Shown here in pieces: positions 7,153-15,425 of a stretch of 42,259 bases of DNA (within the stretch, counting starts at the first letter, position 1; every line of letters begins with the position of its first letter). Position numbers and translations under genes: made by a program. Origin of the DNA: Deltaproteobacteria bacterium (GTDB taxonomy: Bacteria; Desulfobacterota; Desulfuromonadia; Desulfuromonadales; BM103); assembly GCA_024279915.1 (NCBI GenBank), contig JAJRRB010000014.1, forward strand, positions 1 to 42,259. The letters are read 5' to 3'. Below the pieces are notes generated by a model that saw only the letters and a list, made by a program, of their open reading frames with translations, was not told the DNA's origin and did not search any database.

Positions 7153-7602
7153 ATGCTCGGTAAACTGCTATCCACTCAGGATGATGTCGCCCCATTGGTC
7201 ATGCGCGTCATGCTGGGTATCGTTTTTTTTCCTCACGGTGCGCAAAAAGTTTTTGGCTGGTTCGGGGGCTACGGCCTTGAAGGCACCCTGAATTTTTTCA
7301 CTCAAACCATGGGGGTCCCACTGGTCTTTGCCATATTGGTGATTGTTGCCGAGTTTGTTGGCGCACTCGGTTTGATCGTTGGATTTCTGACGCGAATCGC
7401 CGCATTCGGCGTTGCCAGTGTGATGACAGGGGCGATTTTCATGGTTCATCTCAAGCATGGGTTTTTGATGAACTGGGCCGGTAAGCAGGCGGGAGAAGGC
7501 TTCGAGTATCATCTCCTGGCGATTGCATTAGCTGTTGCCTTGATGTTTACGGGTGGAGGAAAGGGCTCGATAGATTCGTGTATCAGCCGTAAGTGTAGCT
7601 GA
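7153..7602 (+). CDS. DoxX family membrane protein
   Basis: A 149-residue DoxX/DoxD-like integral membrane protein with four predicted helices. The family pattern is clear: LVMRVMLGIVFFPHGAQKVF in helix 1 (about 16-35), WFGGYGLEGTLNFF, helix 2 with VAEFVGALGLIVGFLTR (about 72-88), helix 3 (AAFGVASVMTGAIFMVH) and the C-terminal YHLLAIALAVALMFTGGGKGS. Members act in quinone-linked oxidation or as partners in redox-stress responses, but many are uncharacterised. The ATG at 7153 follows AAGGAGAG at ideal distance; upstream in-frame ATGs have no ribosome site. It appears monocistronic, with its own promoter candidate (7082-7110). Confidence 0.9.
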   Translation: MLGKLLSTQDDVAPLVMRVMLGIVFFPHGAQKVFGWFGGYGLEGTLNFFTQTMGVPLVFAILVIVAEFVGALGLIVGFLTRIAAFGVASVMTGAIFMVHLKHGFLMNWAGKQAGEGFEYHLLAIALAVALMFTGGGKGSIDSCISRKCS

Positions 7603-7707
7603 GATAAGAGCAGAAGAGGTGGATCAGGGAAAGATCCAGCATTAAAAGCAAATAGATGAAGGATATGTCGTGCCACGTCTTTCTTGCCTGGGACCGTCTC
7701 TGAACAG

Positions 7708-8859
7708 CTAATCTACAGGTTCCAACCTAACCAGCATGCCATCCTTTTCGTCGGTGAGGAGATAAAGAAAGCCGTCCGGACCCTGGCTGACGTCACGGAT
7801 TCGGCCAATCTGGTTTTTCAGCAAGCGCTCTTCGCTGACAACGCGTTCACCGTCGAGGCTTAAGCGCACCAGCATCTGATCTTTCAGGGCCCCAACAAAA
7901 AGGTTGCCACGCCAGCGGGTAAACTTGTCACCAGTGTAAAAAGTCATGCCAGATGGAGCGATAGAGGGCACCCAGTAATAAAGAGGCTGTGCCATGCCGG
8001 GCTTGTGAGTGCCTTCACCGATTTTGGTGCCTATCACGTAATTGACTCCGTAGGTGATAACCGGCCAACCATAGTTCATGCCGGGACGAATGACATTGAT
8101 TTCGTCACCTCCTTGCGGGCCATGATCATGTGTCCAAATGCTACCGGTTTCTGGATGGATGGCCGCGCCCTGCATATTACGATGACCGAGTGTAAACTTC
8201 TCAGGCTGCCACCCTTTCTGCTCCACAAAAGGATTGTCTGCGGGCACTCGACCGTCATCGTGAAGACGAATAACGGAACCCGCGTGGTCACCGGGGCGCT
8301 GCGCACGTGCTTTCTCGCCCCGATCACCAAGAGTGATGTACAGATAACCTTCCCGGTCAAAAACCAGGCGAGAACCAAAATGCCTGCTTGTTTTCGATTT
8401 GGGCGCCATGCGGAAAATCACTTCTACGTTTTCAAGGCGATTGCCTGAAAGTTTCCCGCGCGCCACCTCTGTGCCAACGCCACCTTCTCCAGCTCCGGAA
8501 TAGGAGAAATAGATAAGTCCATTCTCGATGAAGTCTGGATGCAGGGTGACATCGAGAAGGCCACCCTGCCCGCCTGCTGCTATAGCTGGCAATCCTGAAA
8601 CGGGTTCTTTTTCGAGGCGACCGGCGTTGATGATGCGAAGTCGGCCAGGGCGTTCCGTAACGATGATTCGGCCATCTGGCAGGAAAGCATGTCCCCAGGG
8701 GTGCTCAAGACCTGACACGATTTTGACGATGCGAAGATCATGTTCCTGGGTTTTGATCACCTGGTTTTTAATCTTCTGAGGCGCAGGAGCCGCCGCAGTC
8801 AAAAAGATCGTGGCGGTGATGCATGTGCAGATTCGCAGCAAATCATGAATGCGTCTCAT
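7708..8859 (-). CDS. PQQ-dependent sugar dehydrogenase (YliI/Asd type)
   Basis: A 383-residue secreted six-bladed beta-propeller of the glucose/sorbosone dehydrogenase family. The signal peptide is at about 1-25, ending near TAAAPAP. Family motifs in order: LEHPWGHAFLPDGRIIVTE (about 51-69), GGQGGLLDVTLHPDF (about 97-111), SRHFGSRLVFD (about 157-167), HRNMQGAAIHP, and HDHGPQGGDEINVIRPGMNY followed by GWP. Characterised members (E. coli YliI) oxidise aldose sugars using PQQ and Ca2+ in the periplasm. No PQQ biosynthesis genes are in the window, so cofactor supply is unknown. Its ATG overlaps the DUF309 stop codon (8856-8859), which argues for translational coupling in a two-gene operon. Confidence 0.9.
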   Translation of the reverse strand: MRRIHDLLRICTCITATIFLTAAAPAPQKIKNQVIKTQEHDLRIVKIVSGLEHPWGHAFLPDGRIIVTERPGRLRIINAGRLEKEPVSGLPAIAAGGQGGLLDVTLHPDFIENGLIYFSYSGAGEGGVGTEVARGKLSGNRLENVEVIFRMAPKSKTSRHFGSRLVFDREGYLYITLGDRGEKARAQRPGDHAGSVIRLHDDGRVPADNPFVEQKGWQPEKFTLGHRNMQGAAIHPETGSIWTHDHGPQGGDEINVIRPGMNYGWPVITYGVNYVIGTKIGEGTHKPGMAQPLYYWVPSIAPSGMTFYTGDKFTRWRGNLFVGALKDQMLVRLSLDGERVVSEERLLKNQIGRIRDVSQGPDGFLYLLTDEKDGMLVRLEPVD

Positions 8860-9422
8860 TCCGAAGGCTCCAATCGAGACTCAGTCACTTCTGAGTCTTC
8901 ATCTTGATTGCTTTGGAAGTGCAGCTCAATACGCGAAAACTCACCGCGGTCCTCGTGCAGACAACGTTCCATTGCCACTATAAGTGATTCCACCTCGATT
9001 CCAAGGTAGATCCCTTTGACCAATGATAACTTTTCGATGCCGGACCTGGTAAGCGACTGTGCCCCGCGCGGCTCTTTAGAAAAACGCTTTAGCTGAGCAC
9101 CAGCCAACTGAATCAATCCTTGTACAAATTTGCCGCAAGTCGTCGACTTATGCCCGGCCGCCAGCCACACCGTTTCAAGAGCTTCATGCGCCTCCCACCA
9201 GTAACCGTGATTGAACAGGTCGATACCGTACAGATAGGGCTCGCAGGTGCACCAGTCGTCGGCTGAAAAGTGCAGCACATAGTCCTCATCGTCATTGTAT
9301 GAGTGACCATTTGGATCGGTGCGTGGGTGAGGAGTGTCGTCTTGAAAGGGGATGTAGCGATAGGGCGGAAAAGGGTGTTGGCTATAACGTGGCAGAGCGG
9401 GTTTATTGAAGACTGGTTCCAT
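8856..9422 (-). CDS. DUF309 domain protein
   Basis: This 188-residue cytosolic protein has the DUF309 core at about 70-125: LFNHGYWWEAHEALETVW, followed by KFVQGLIQLAGAQLKR. The family's His, Trp-Glu-His-Glu and Gln-Gly-Leu-Ile-Gln residues are all present. The N-terminal 65 residues are Pro- and His-rich with several aromatic pairs (for example FPPYRYIPF) and are not part of the standard domain. The acidic tail is also extra. The function of DUF309 is unknown; the conserved HE residues suggest a metal or small-molecule site (inference). It is the first gene of a pair with the sugar dehydrogenase, which it overlaps by 4 bases. The start at 9422 has only a weak GGAGAG upstream. Confidence 0.85.
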   Translation of the reverse strand: MEPVFNKPALPRYSQHPFPPYRYIPFQDDTPHPRTDPNGHSYNDDEDYVLHFSADDWCTCEPYLYGIDLFNHGYWWEAHEALETVWLAAGHKSTTCGKFVQGLIQLAGAQLKRFSKEPRGAQSLTRSGIEKLSLVKGIYLGIEVESLIVAMERCLHEDRGEFSRIELHFQSNQDEDSEVTESRLEPSE

Positions 9423-9460
9423 TAGGTCTCTCCGTATCTAACCTATGGTTGGCAAAATAA

Positions 9461-9478
9461 ATGACCCTTGCGGGTCAT
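9461..9478 (-). terminator. Hairpin with T-rich tail after the DUF1540 gene
   Basis: ATGACCC-TTGC-GGGTCAT is a perfect 7-bp hairpin between the DUF1540 stop and the DUF309 start. On the minus strand it is followed by a T-rich stretch (TTTATTTT), consistent with a weak intrinsic terminator separating the two transcripts. Confidence 0.45.
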
Positions 9479-9526
9479 AATAATTCATCAAAATCGACAT
9501 TTGCTCCTGCGCTTTTTGTAGTGAGA

Positions 9527-9814
9527 CTACTTTAATTCGTAGGTCAGGCAGTCCGCTTGACCTTCATGCATTCCAACCTTGATGCTGGAAGCGCTACATT
9601 CATAGTCTGTGTTGAATTTACATTCTGCCAATTTGCAGGCACCGACACCGGCGGTCATGTCTTTTACGCCGCCATGCCGATCTGCCACGAAGTAGGTGTC
9701 ACAGGCCGGATCTCCGTCTGGTTCACCCACAGTAATCGCCATGGCATGGCAGGTTTGCATCGTGTTGTAGGCACAATTTCCAACAGAACACTCCATAACT
9801 TTTGGCATTTCCAT
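9527..9814 (-). CDS. DUF1540 protein, two Cys-rich repeats
   Basis: A 95-residue protein made of two DUF1540 repeats. Repeat 1 is CSVGNCAYN...CHAMAITVG...ACDTY and repeat 2 is CKLAECKFNTDYECSASSIKVG...DCLTY, each with four Cys spaced C-x4-C-x6/7-C-x(14-16)-C. The conserved Cys suggest a small metal- or cluster-binding fold, but no function is established. I start it at the ATG 9814 because AGGAAGGAG lies seven to eight bases upstream; the longer open frame upstream has no ribosome site and would add an unrelated sequence. The gene is probably monocistronic, with a hairpin after its stop. Confidence 0.88.
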   Translation of the reverse strand: MEMPKVMECSVGNCAYNTMQTCHAMAITVGEPDGDPACDTYFVADRHGGVKDMTAGVGACKLAECKFNTDYECSASSIKVGMHEGQADCLTYELK

Positions 9815-10019
9815 TCGCAAACTCCTTCCTGCGCAGAAACTACTAGTTAATACGATATCACCTGTCTTGATCCGGTCAATTGCCTGCTTCGGATTTTGTA
9901 CTATGAATGCAAATAAACAGCTAAAGTGATCGTCAGTAATCATGAGTCAGAAGCCGGGAAGAAGACCTGTCTCAACGTTCAAGAAGGTCAGACACAAGTT
10001 GCGTGGAGCGTTTCCATTC

Positions 10020-10046
10020 TTGAACAGTTAGAAAATATTCTATAAA
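10020..10046 (+). promoter_or_regulatory. Weak promoter candidate for sbcDC
   Basis: TTGAAC (10020-10025) and TATAAA (10041-10046) precede the sbcD start by about 33 bases. The 15-base spacer is shorter than ideal, so this is tentative. Confidence 0.3.
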
Positions 10047-10078
10047 CTCAGTTCTCCCCCAAACCGAACGAGAAACCA

Positions 10079-11326
10079 ATGCGCTTTATCCACACCTCCG
10101 ACATCCATCTTGGCAAAACCTATCGCACCTCTACTGGTGAAGCGGAACGCTACGAGGATTTCTTCATCTGCCTGGCTGGAATTGTCACCGATGCCATAGA
10201 AGCAAAGGTCGGCTTTGTCCTGATCGGCGGCGATCTCTTCCACGTCGGTCAGATCCTCCCTAAAACCTTCGCCAAAACCATCGAAACCCTGCAACCCCTT
10301 AAAGACGCCAACATCCCGTGTATCGCTATCGAAGGCAACCACGATTGGATCCACCGTCGCGACAGCATCTCGTGGATGGAAGCGCTCTCGCAGATGGGCT
10401 ATATCTGCCTGCTGCGTCCCTCGCGTACCGAAGAGGGTGGTTACCGTTTCGATCCTTTCAACACAGAAGCCGGTATGGGCGGGCATATCGAAATCGAGGG
10501 ATTGAATATCTACGGCCTCGGTTATATCGGCGCGCAGGCGGGCAATCATGTGGAACGTATCTGCGACGCGGTGAGCACCGAAAACAATCTGCTGCTATTC
10601 CATGTCGGCATCTGGAGCTATTCGCCGGTCGAGATCGGCAACATGAAGCCGGAAGACTCTCACCCTCTGGCCGAAACATTCGACTATGTGGCCCTCGGGC
10701 ATGGTCACAAGCCTTATATCGTCGCAACCCCTGAGGGCAGAGACTATGCTTACAACCCCGGTTCACCGGAACAAGTTAATTTTGGCGAGCAGAAATACGA
10801 TAAGGGCTATTACTTCGTCACATTAAATGACGGCGAATTTACCGTTGATTTTAAAACCACATCACCCCGCCCGATGACCGTAACGACCATTGATCTGGAT
10901 GAAGCCGAGGATGCCAATGAGGCATTGCTGAGATTTGTCGAACAGGTTAAAGCGAAGCTTCCGGAAACAGAGGACAAACGTCAACCACTGCTCGAACTGA
11001 AGCTGATCGGTCGCGTCAAATTCCATCCCTTTGAACTGGGTCGAGAACAACTCGGGATTGCCCTGGAAGAGATTGCCAGGCCGCTACACGTGGAAATCAA
11101 GAACCACTTGTCATTGGTGACTCATACCGGTGGTGAAGAAACGGTTAAGAAATCACTCGCCGAGATTGAATATGATGTTCTTAAGGAACTGATCGGGACC
11201 AGCAGCGAATACCAGGGGCGCGAAGAAGAACTTTCCAGGCTCTCGCTGCAGATCCGTGACCTGATTCTGCGGGGTGATGTTGAGGCTGACGAACTGCTCG
11301 GCCTGCTCGACGGGGAGGGCCACTGA
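10079..11326 (+). CDS. sbcD: SbcD/Mre11-type DNA repair exonuclease
   Basis: This 415-residue protein is the nuclease subunit of an SbcCD (Mre11-Rad50) complex, which trims DNA ends and opens hairpins and protein-blocked ends. The five calcineurin-like phosphodiesterase motifs that bind two Mn2+ are all present: TSDIHLGK (Asp8, His10), GGDLFH (about 51-56), EGNHD (about 81-85), a His in LLFHVGIWS (about 180-188) and GHGH (about 211-214). After the nuclease core come a capping region and a C-terminal helical segment that should bind the SbcC coiled coil. The stop codon overlaps the sbcC start (TGATG), so the two are translationally coupled. The ribosome site at 10079 is weak. Confidence 0.93.
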   Translation: MRFIHTSDIHLGKTYRTSTGEAERYEDFFICLAGIVTDAIEAKVGFVLIGGDLFHVGQILPKTFAKTIETLQPLKDANIPCIAIEGNHDWIHRRDSISWMEALSQMGYICLLRPSRTEEGGYRFDPFNTEAGMGGHIEIEGLNIYGLGYIGAQAGNHVERICDAVSTENNLLLFHVGIWSYSPVEIGNMKPEDSHPLAETFDYVALGHGHKPYIVATPEGRDYAYNPGSPEQVNFGEQKYDKGYYFVTLNDGEFTVDFKTTSPRPMTVTTIDLDEAEDANEALLRFVEQVKAKLPETEDKRQPLLELKLIGRVKFHPFELGREQLGIALEEIARPLHVEIKNHLSLVTHTGGEETVKKSLAEIEYDVLKELIGTSSEYQGREEELSRLSLQIRDLILRGDVEADELLGLLDGEGH

Positions 11327-13764
11327 TGCAACTCCTCTCCATACAGTTGAAGAACATCAAGTCGCATCGTGACAAGGAATTCAGCTTTGCACCTGGGATC
11401 AATGTGCTCTCCGGCCCTAACGGCATTGGCAAGAGCACAATCTTTGAGGCGGTCGGCTACGCCCTTTTTGGCGTGGACGCCCGCGACTTTGTTGGCAATA
11501 TCGATCGTTTTGTGACGATCGGCGAGAAAAGAGGCGAGGTTAAAGTTGTTTTTCAGCCTGGTGACGAGGAAATCTATCGGGCATCGCGGACGGTGGGAGG
11601 TAACTCAAAGTGGTTGCTGGCCAAAAAAATTGGCGAAGACTTTGAAGTCGAAGATCACGCCAACGCCGAGGAAACACAGGCCCGCATCAAAGAACTGCTC
11701 GGCCTCGATAATGGTCGCTCACTTGCTGACCAGTTCAAACTGGTGATCGGGCCATTCCAGAACGATTTTCTCGGTCCTTTCGTGATCAAACAACCGACCA
11801 AACGTCAGGAAGCATTCGACGAAATTCTCGGTATCGACGCCTGGCGTAAAACTTACAAAGGTTCCAAAGCTCTACTCGATGCAGTAACACATCAAATCGA
11901 CTTGATTGCTGCCGAAGTCGAGGCGAAGCAGGAACAACTTGAGGTCTTGCCGGAAAGAAAACAGGAGCTCAAGGAGGTTAAAACGGCGCGCAAGGGTCAT
12001 GGTGACAAGCTGAAAAGTGAGACGGCTGCTCACAACAAAGCCTCTGCCGAGCTGCAGCAGTTCGACCAGCAAAAAGAAAAACTGGATAAGGTCCGCAGCG
12101 GGTTGGAGCAGGCTCGGGCCAGCGTTGTGTCAGGCAAGGAATATATCGGCTCGCAGAGTACTTTGGTCAGGCAGTCAGAAGAGGCAGTCAAACTGCTGGG
12201 AAAACACCGTCCAGGTAAAGAGACTTTTGAGATGGCCGAAGCTTTACTTAAGCAGTTGCGCGAGCATGATCAGCAGCGACGTGTCATCGAACAGGATGTC
12301 GCAACACTTGGCAGGGAAGCTTTGCGGTTGAGCGAAAGCTTCGAACATGAAAACAAAGAGATCAAGCAGAGCCAGCTTGATCTGAACAGTGAAAAGCAAA
12401 AACTTGACCAGGAACGTCAGAGGCTCAGGCCCGACCCACAGGTTGTCGTAGACGCCGCAAAGCTTGAGACGGTACGGGCCCAACTGGAAGAGGCGCAGAC
12501 AGCTCGCAATATGCTGGATGGCAGCCGTAGCAGTCTGCTTGAAGGGCACGACAAACTCGCCAAGGGCATATGCCCGTTTTTTCAGGAACCGTGTCAGAAC
12601 ATCGCAGGCAAAGAACCGCGTGATGCCTTCACCACTCGGTTTGCTGCCATTGACGAGCTGAGCAAGCAGCACGATCAACAGATTGTTGACTTGCGTATCG
12701 CTGTCGATACGGCAGAACAAGCAGAAAAAAATCTCGAAGAGATCAAGATCCGTTCCACATCTCTTGATCGACAGGTTGAGACTTTTGCAATACGCCAGAA
12801 AAAACTTGTGGAGCGCAATGCTGGTCTGGAAAAACTCGCAGTAGACAAATCTGAAGCCGAGGCAAAATCCGCAGCACGAAAAAAATCCCTTGATGCTTTT
12901 GCCCGATTGGATGAAGAAATCAATCAGGCGGAACAGCAGCGTCTCGATCATCAACAGGATCGCGACGAGTACAACCGCAACCACCAGTGCGCAGAAGATT
13001 TACCGAGCCGGCGTGAAACTCTCAGCAAATACCAGGAACGGATGGCGTCTTTGGAGCGGGAGTTACTCACCGAAAGTACAAAAGAGCAGCGTCTGTCCCA
13101 AAGCTACAGTGCCGAGCAACATCATAATCTAAGGCTGCAGCAGGACACGTTGCAGGATTCGCTTGCCACTCTGAAAGAGCAGATCAATGCCTTTGAACGT
13201 GATCAGCAACGCCTGAAAGGTGAGATCGAAAATCTCAAGAAGGTCAAGGAAGAGATAGACCGACGCTTGGTAGAGAAGAAAAGGTTCAAAGAGAAAGAAG
13301 CTCTGGTCAAATTTCTGCGCAACCGTGTTTTTCGCAATGTTTCAGAACGACTCTCGGAACGCTTCCGTGAAGAAATCAGTCAGCGAGCCCACAGCATCTA
13401 CCGGGTTATTGCTGAAATCGACGAGGAACTCTACTGGGGCGAGAACTACCAGATTGTGCTGCGAGATATGGCCAACGGCGAAATTCGTGAGCGCACCGAC
13501 GACCAGCTTTCCGGCGGCCAAACCATGAGTGCGGTCGTCGCTTTGCGATTGGCATTGCTACAAACCATCGGCGCACGGATCGCCTTCTTTGATGAGCCGA
13601 CCTCAAACCTTGACGCCACTCGTCGCGAAAACCTGGCTCATGCTTTCCGGGCTATTGATGTGGGTAAGGAAGAAGTCACGGAACACTGGTACGATCAGTT
13701 ATTCCTGATCAGTCATGATGTGGCGTTTACCGAGGTAACGGATCAGATTTTGACACTGGAATGA
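11326..13764 (+). CDS. sbcC: SbcC/Rad50-type SMC-like ATPase
   Basis: An 812-residue Rad50-like ATPase, shorter than E. coli SbcC (1048). Walker A is GPNGIGKST (30-38), the ABC signature LSGGQTM is at about 727, Walker B is IAFFDEPTSNLD shortly after, and the D-loop/switch region includes LFLISHDVAF near the C-terminus. Residues about 185-410 and 430-660 are long Lys/Glu/Gln-rich coiled coils. The middle of the chain, where the zinc hook should be, carries C416-PFFQEP-C423. This is a CX6C arrangement instead of the usual CxxC. It partners with SbcD, encoded immediately upstream with overlapping stop/start. It works on DNA ends in the cytoplasm: ATP-driven opening and closing gates the nuclease. 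Confidence 0.93.
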   Translation: MQLLSIQLKNIKSHRDKEFSFAPGINVLSGPNGIGKSTIFEAVGYALFGVDARDFVGNIDRFVTIGEKRGEVKVVFQPGDEEIYRASRTVGGNSKWLLAKKIGEDFEVEDHANAEETQARIKELLGLDNGRSLADQFKLVIGPFQNDFLGPFVIKQPTKRQEAFDEILGIDAWRKTYKGSKALLDAVTHQIDLIAAEVEAKQEQLEVLPERKQELKEVKTARKGHGDKLKSETAAHNKASAELQQFDQQKEKLDKVRSGLEQARASVVSGKEYIGSQSTLVRQSEEAVKLLGKHRPGKETFEMAEALLKQLREHDQQRRVIEQDVATLGREALRLSESFEHENKEIKQSQLDLNSEKQKLDQERQRLRPDPQVVVDAAKLETVRAQLEEAQTARNMLDGSRSSLLEGHDKLAKGICPFFQEPCQNIAGKEPRDAFTTRFAAIDELSKQHDQQIVDLRIAVDTAEQAEKNLEEIKIRSTSLDRQVETFAIRQKKLVERNAGLEKLAVDKSEAEAKSAARKKSLDAFARLDEEINQAEQQRLDHQQDRDEYNRNHQCAEDLPSRRETLSKYQERMASLERELLTESTKEQRLSQSYSAEQHHNLRLQQDTLQDSLATLKEQINAFERDQQRLKGEIENLKKVKEEIDRRLVEKKRFKEKEALVKFLRNRVFRNVSERLSERFREEISQRAHSIYRVIAEIDEELYWGENYQIVLRDMANGEIRERTDDQLSGGQTMSAVVALRLALLQTIGARIAFFDEPTSNLDATRRENLAHAFRAIDVGKEEVTEHWYDQLFLISHDVAFTEVTDQILTLE

Positions 13765-13890
13765 CATGACAAATCTTTTACAACTTATTGCCCTCCCTAT
13801 GACGACATAAACGCGGACGGGTGATCTACTGGGCTCAACAAATTAACCCGGACAATTCACAACTCGCGTCGACACAGAGGAGGAAAAACC

Positions 13891-15231
13891 ATGAAAACAA
13901 TGCCAAAAATTCTCACCCCGATCCTGATCCTTACAGCCATCCTAATCGCCTCGCCACTCTTGGCCAAGCCGTTGGTCGAATGCGGCCTTTCCCTTGACCG
14001 CACCGTCCTTCCTGCTGGTCTGTCACAAAAAACCGTCATCAAGGTAAACCTCGATGTACCGGTCATTCCGATTGAGATAGCTCGGCCACCGGTTAATCTG
14101 ACTCTGGTCCTCGACCGTTCCGGCTCAATGTCTGGAAGTAAGATCACCAAGGCCCGCGAAGCGGCAATTGTTGCTTTGCGTAGTCTCGGCCCGCAAGATC
14201 TCTTCTCCATGGTTATTTATGACCATAATGTACGGACTCTGGTGCCACCGCAGAGTGCGGCTAATACCGAATGGATCGAATCACGCATTCGCAGCATCGG
14301 CACTGGCGGCAATACGGCACTCTATGGTGCGGTTAGCCAGGGGGCAGCGGAAGTGCGCAAAAACCTCTATAGTCAATATGTTCATCGTGTCATTCTGCTC
14401 TCTGATGGCCTGGCGAATGTTGGGCCAAGTTCTCCAGCTGATCTGGCTCGACTCGGTGCTGCAATGATCAAAGAGGGTATTTCGGTCACCACCGTTGGTA
14501 TCGGTACAGATTTCAACGAAGACCTGATGACCCAGCTGGCTGACCGAAGTGATGGCAACCACTATTTTGTCGAATCAAGCCGTGATCTTCCACGTATCTT
14601 TGCTGCTGAACTCGGTGACGTACTCTCGGTTGCCGCCCGCAATGTGATTATCGAAATCGACTGTCCTGATGGTGTTCGCCCGATCCGGATTATTGGTCGT
14701 GAGGGGCGTATTCGTGGCAATCGAGTGGAAATTCATCTCAATCAACTCTATGGCGGTCAGAAAAAGTATGTTCTGATCGAAGTGATGGTCGAACCAGGTC
14801 AGGAAAATAAAATACAGAAGATTGCCGATGCTCGCTGTTCCTATGAGAATGCTTTGACCAACGAACAGGAGAGCTCGGTAGCAGTCGCCCAGGTTCGCTT
14901 CTCGAAACGCCCGGAGGAGGTACGCCGCTCTGCCAGCAAGCCCGTACAAAAGGCTCTGGTTGAAAACGAGATGGCTGAAGCTCGCGACAAAGCACTCGAT
15001 CTTTACAATGCCGGTCGCAAGGATGAAGCGGTGCAGCAGTTGAAAGCAAAGGGCGCTGAAATTTCATCCCGCAGCCAGGCTCTTGGTTTCAGTGATATTG
15101 CCGAAGAAGCTGAAGGTGCGCTGGACGAAGATGCTGCGATATTTGCTGCTCCAACACCGATGGCACCGGCTGCGAAAAAAACAATTCGCTCGGAAAGTTA
15201 CAAAGTGCGCAAACAGCAAAAGAACTATTAA
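13891..15231 (+). CDS. Secreted von Willebrand factor A (VWA) domain protein
   Basis: A 446-residue exported protein. The signal peptide (about 1-25) ends in SPLLAKP. The VWA domain (about 68-245) has an intact MIDAS metal site: DRSGS (Asp75, Ser77, Ser79), the threonine in GGNTALYG and the aspartate in ILLSDGLAN. A beta-rich segment follows (about 250-330, including YGGQKKYVLIEV), then a charged helical region (about 340-410) and a basic C-terminal tail. This is the YfbK-like VWA family; the partner protein is unknown. The start has AGGAGG eight bases upstream. It is upstream of a sensor kinase operon but separated from it by a strong hairpin (15238-15275) and a repeat, so co-transcription is doubtful. 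Confidence 0.88.
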   Translation: MKTMPKILTPILILTAILIASPLLAKPLVECGLSLDRTVLPAGLSQKTVIKVNLDVPVIPIEIARPPVNLTLVLDRSGSMSGSKITKAREAAIVALRSLGPQDLFSMVIYDHNVRTLVPPQSAANTEWIESRIRSIGTGGNTALYGAVSQGAAEVRKNLYSQYVHRVILLSDGLANVGPSSPADLARLGAAMIKEGISVTTVGIGTDFNEDLMTQLADRSDGNHYFVESSRDLPRIFAAELGDVLSVAARNVIIEIDCPDGVRPIRIIGREGRIRGNRVEIHLNQLYGGQKKYVLIEVMVEPGQENKIQKIADARCSYENALTNEQESSVAVAQVRFSKRPEEVRRSASKPVQKALVENEMAEARDKALDLYNAGRKDEAVQQLKAKGAEISSRSQALGFSDIAEEAEGALDEDAAIFAAPTPMAPAAKKTIRSESYKVRKQQKNY

Positions 15232-15237
15232 TCTGTT

Positions 15238-15275
15238 ATGATTGCCGGGGCGGGATTTCCTGCCCCGGTAATCAT
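15238..15275 (+). terminator. Strong GC-rich hairpin after the VWA gene
   Basis: Two 14-base arms (starting ATGATTGCC and ending GGTAATCAT) pair with one G-U, enclosing a further short G/C stem and an ATTT loop. It starts 6 bases after the VWA stop codon. There is no T-run afterwards, so it may protect mRNA or terminate only weakly. Confidence 0.6.
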
Positions 15276-15302
15276 AAGCTATAAGCTGAGGATCTTGTAT
15301 AA

Positions 15303-15406
15303 GTCGTCATCCTCGTGAAAACGGGGATCCAGTTTTTAGACAACCCCAAGTTTTATGAAAACCTCAAAGAGCCTCTGGATTCCCGCCTGCGCGGGAATGA
15401 CGGCAG
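15303..15406. repeat. REP-like extragenic palindromic element
   Basis: Two inverted arms, containing GTCATCCTCGTGAAAACGGG and its partner with CCTGCGCGGGAATGACGG, bracket a 40-base spacer. The right arm itself folds as ATTCCCGC-CTGC-GCGGGAAT (15379-15398). This matches the well-known 'rigged' GGATTCCCGC...GCGGGAATGAC palindrome scattered between genes in many proteobacterial genomes. It lies directly in front of the sensor kinase gene and leaves little space for a promoter. Confidence 0.7.
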
Positions 15407-15425
15407 ATGAAAAACTGGTTTTATA

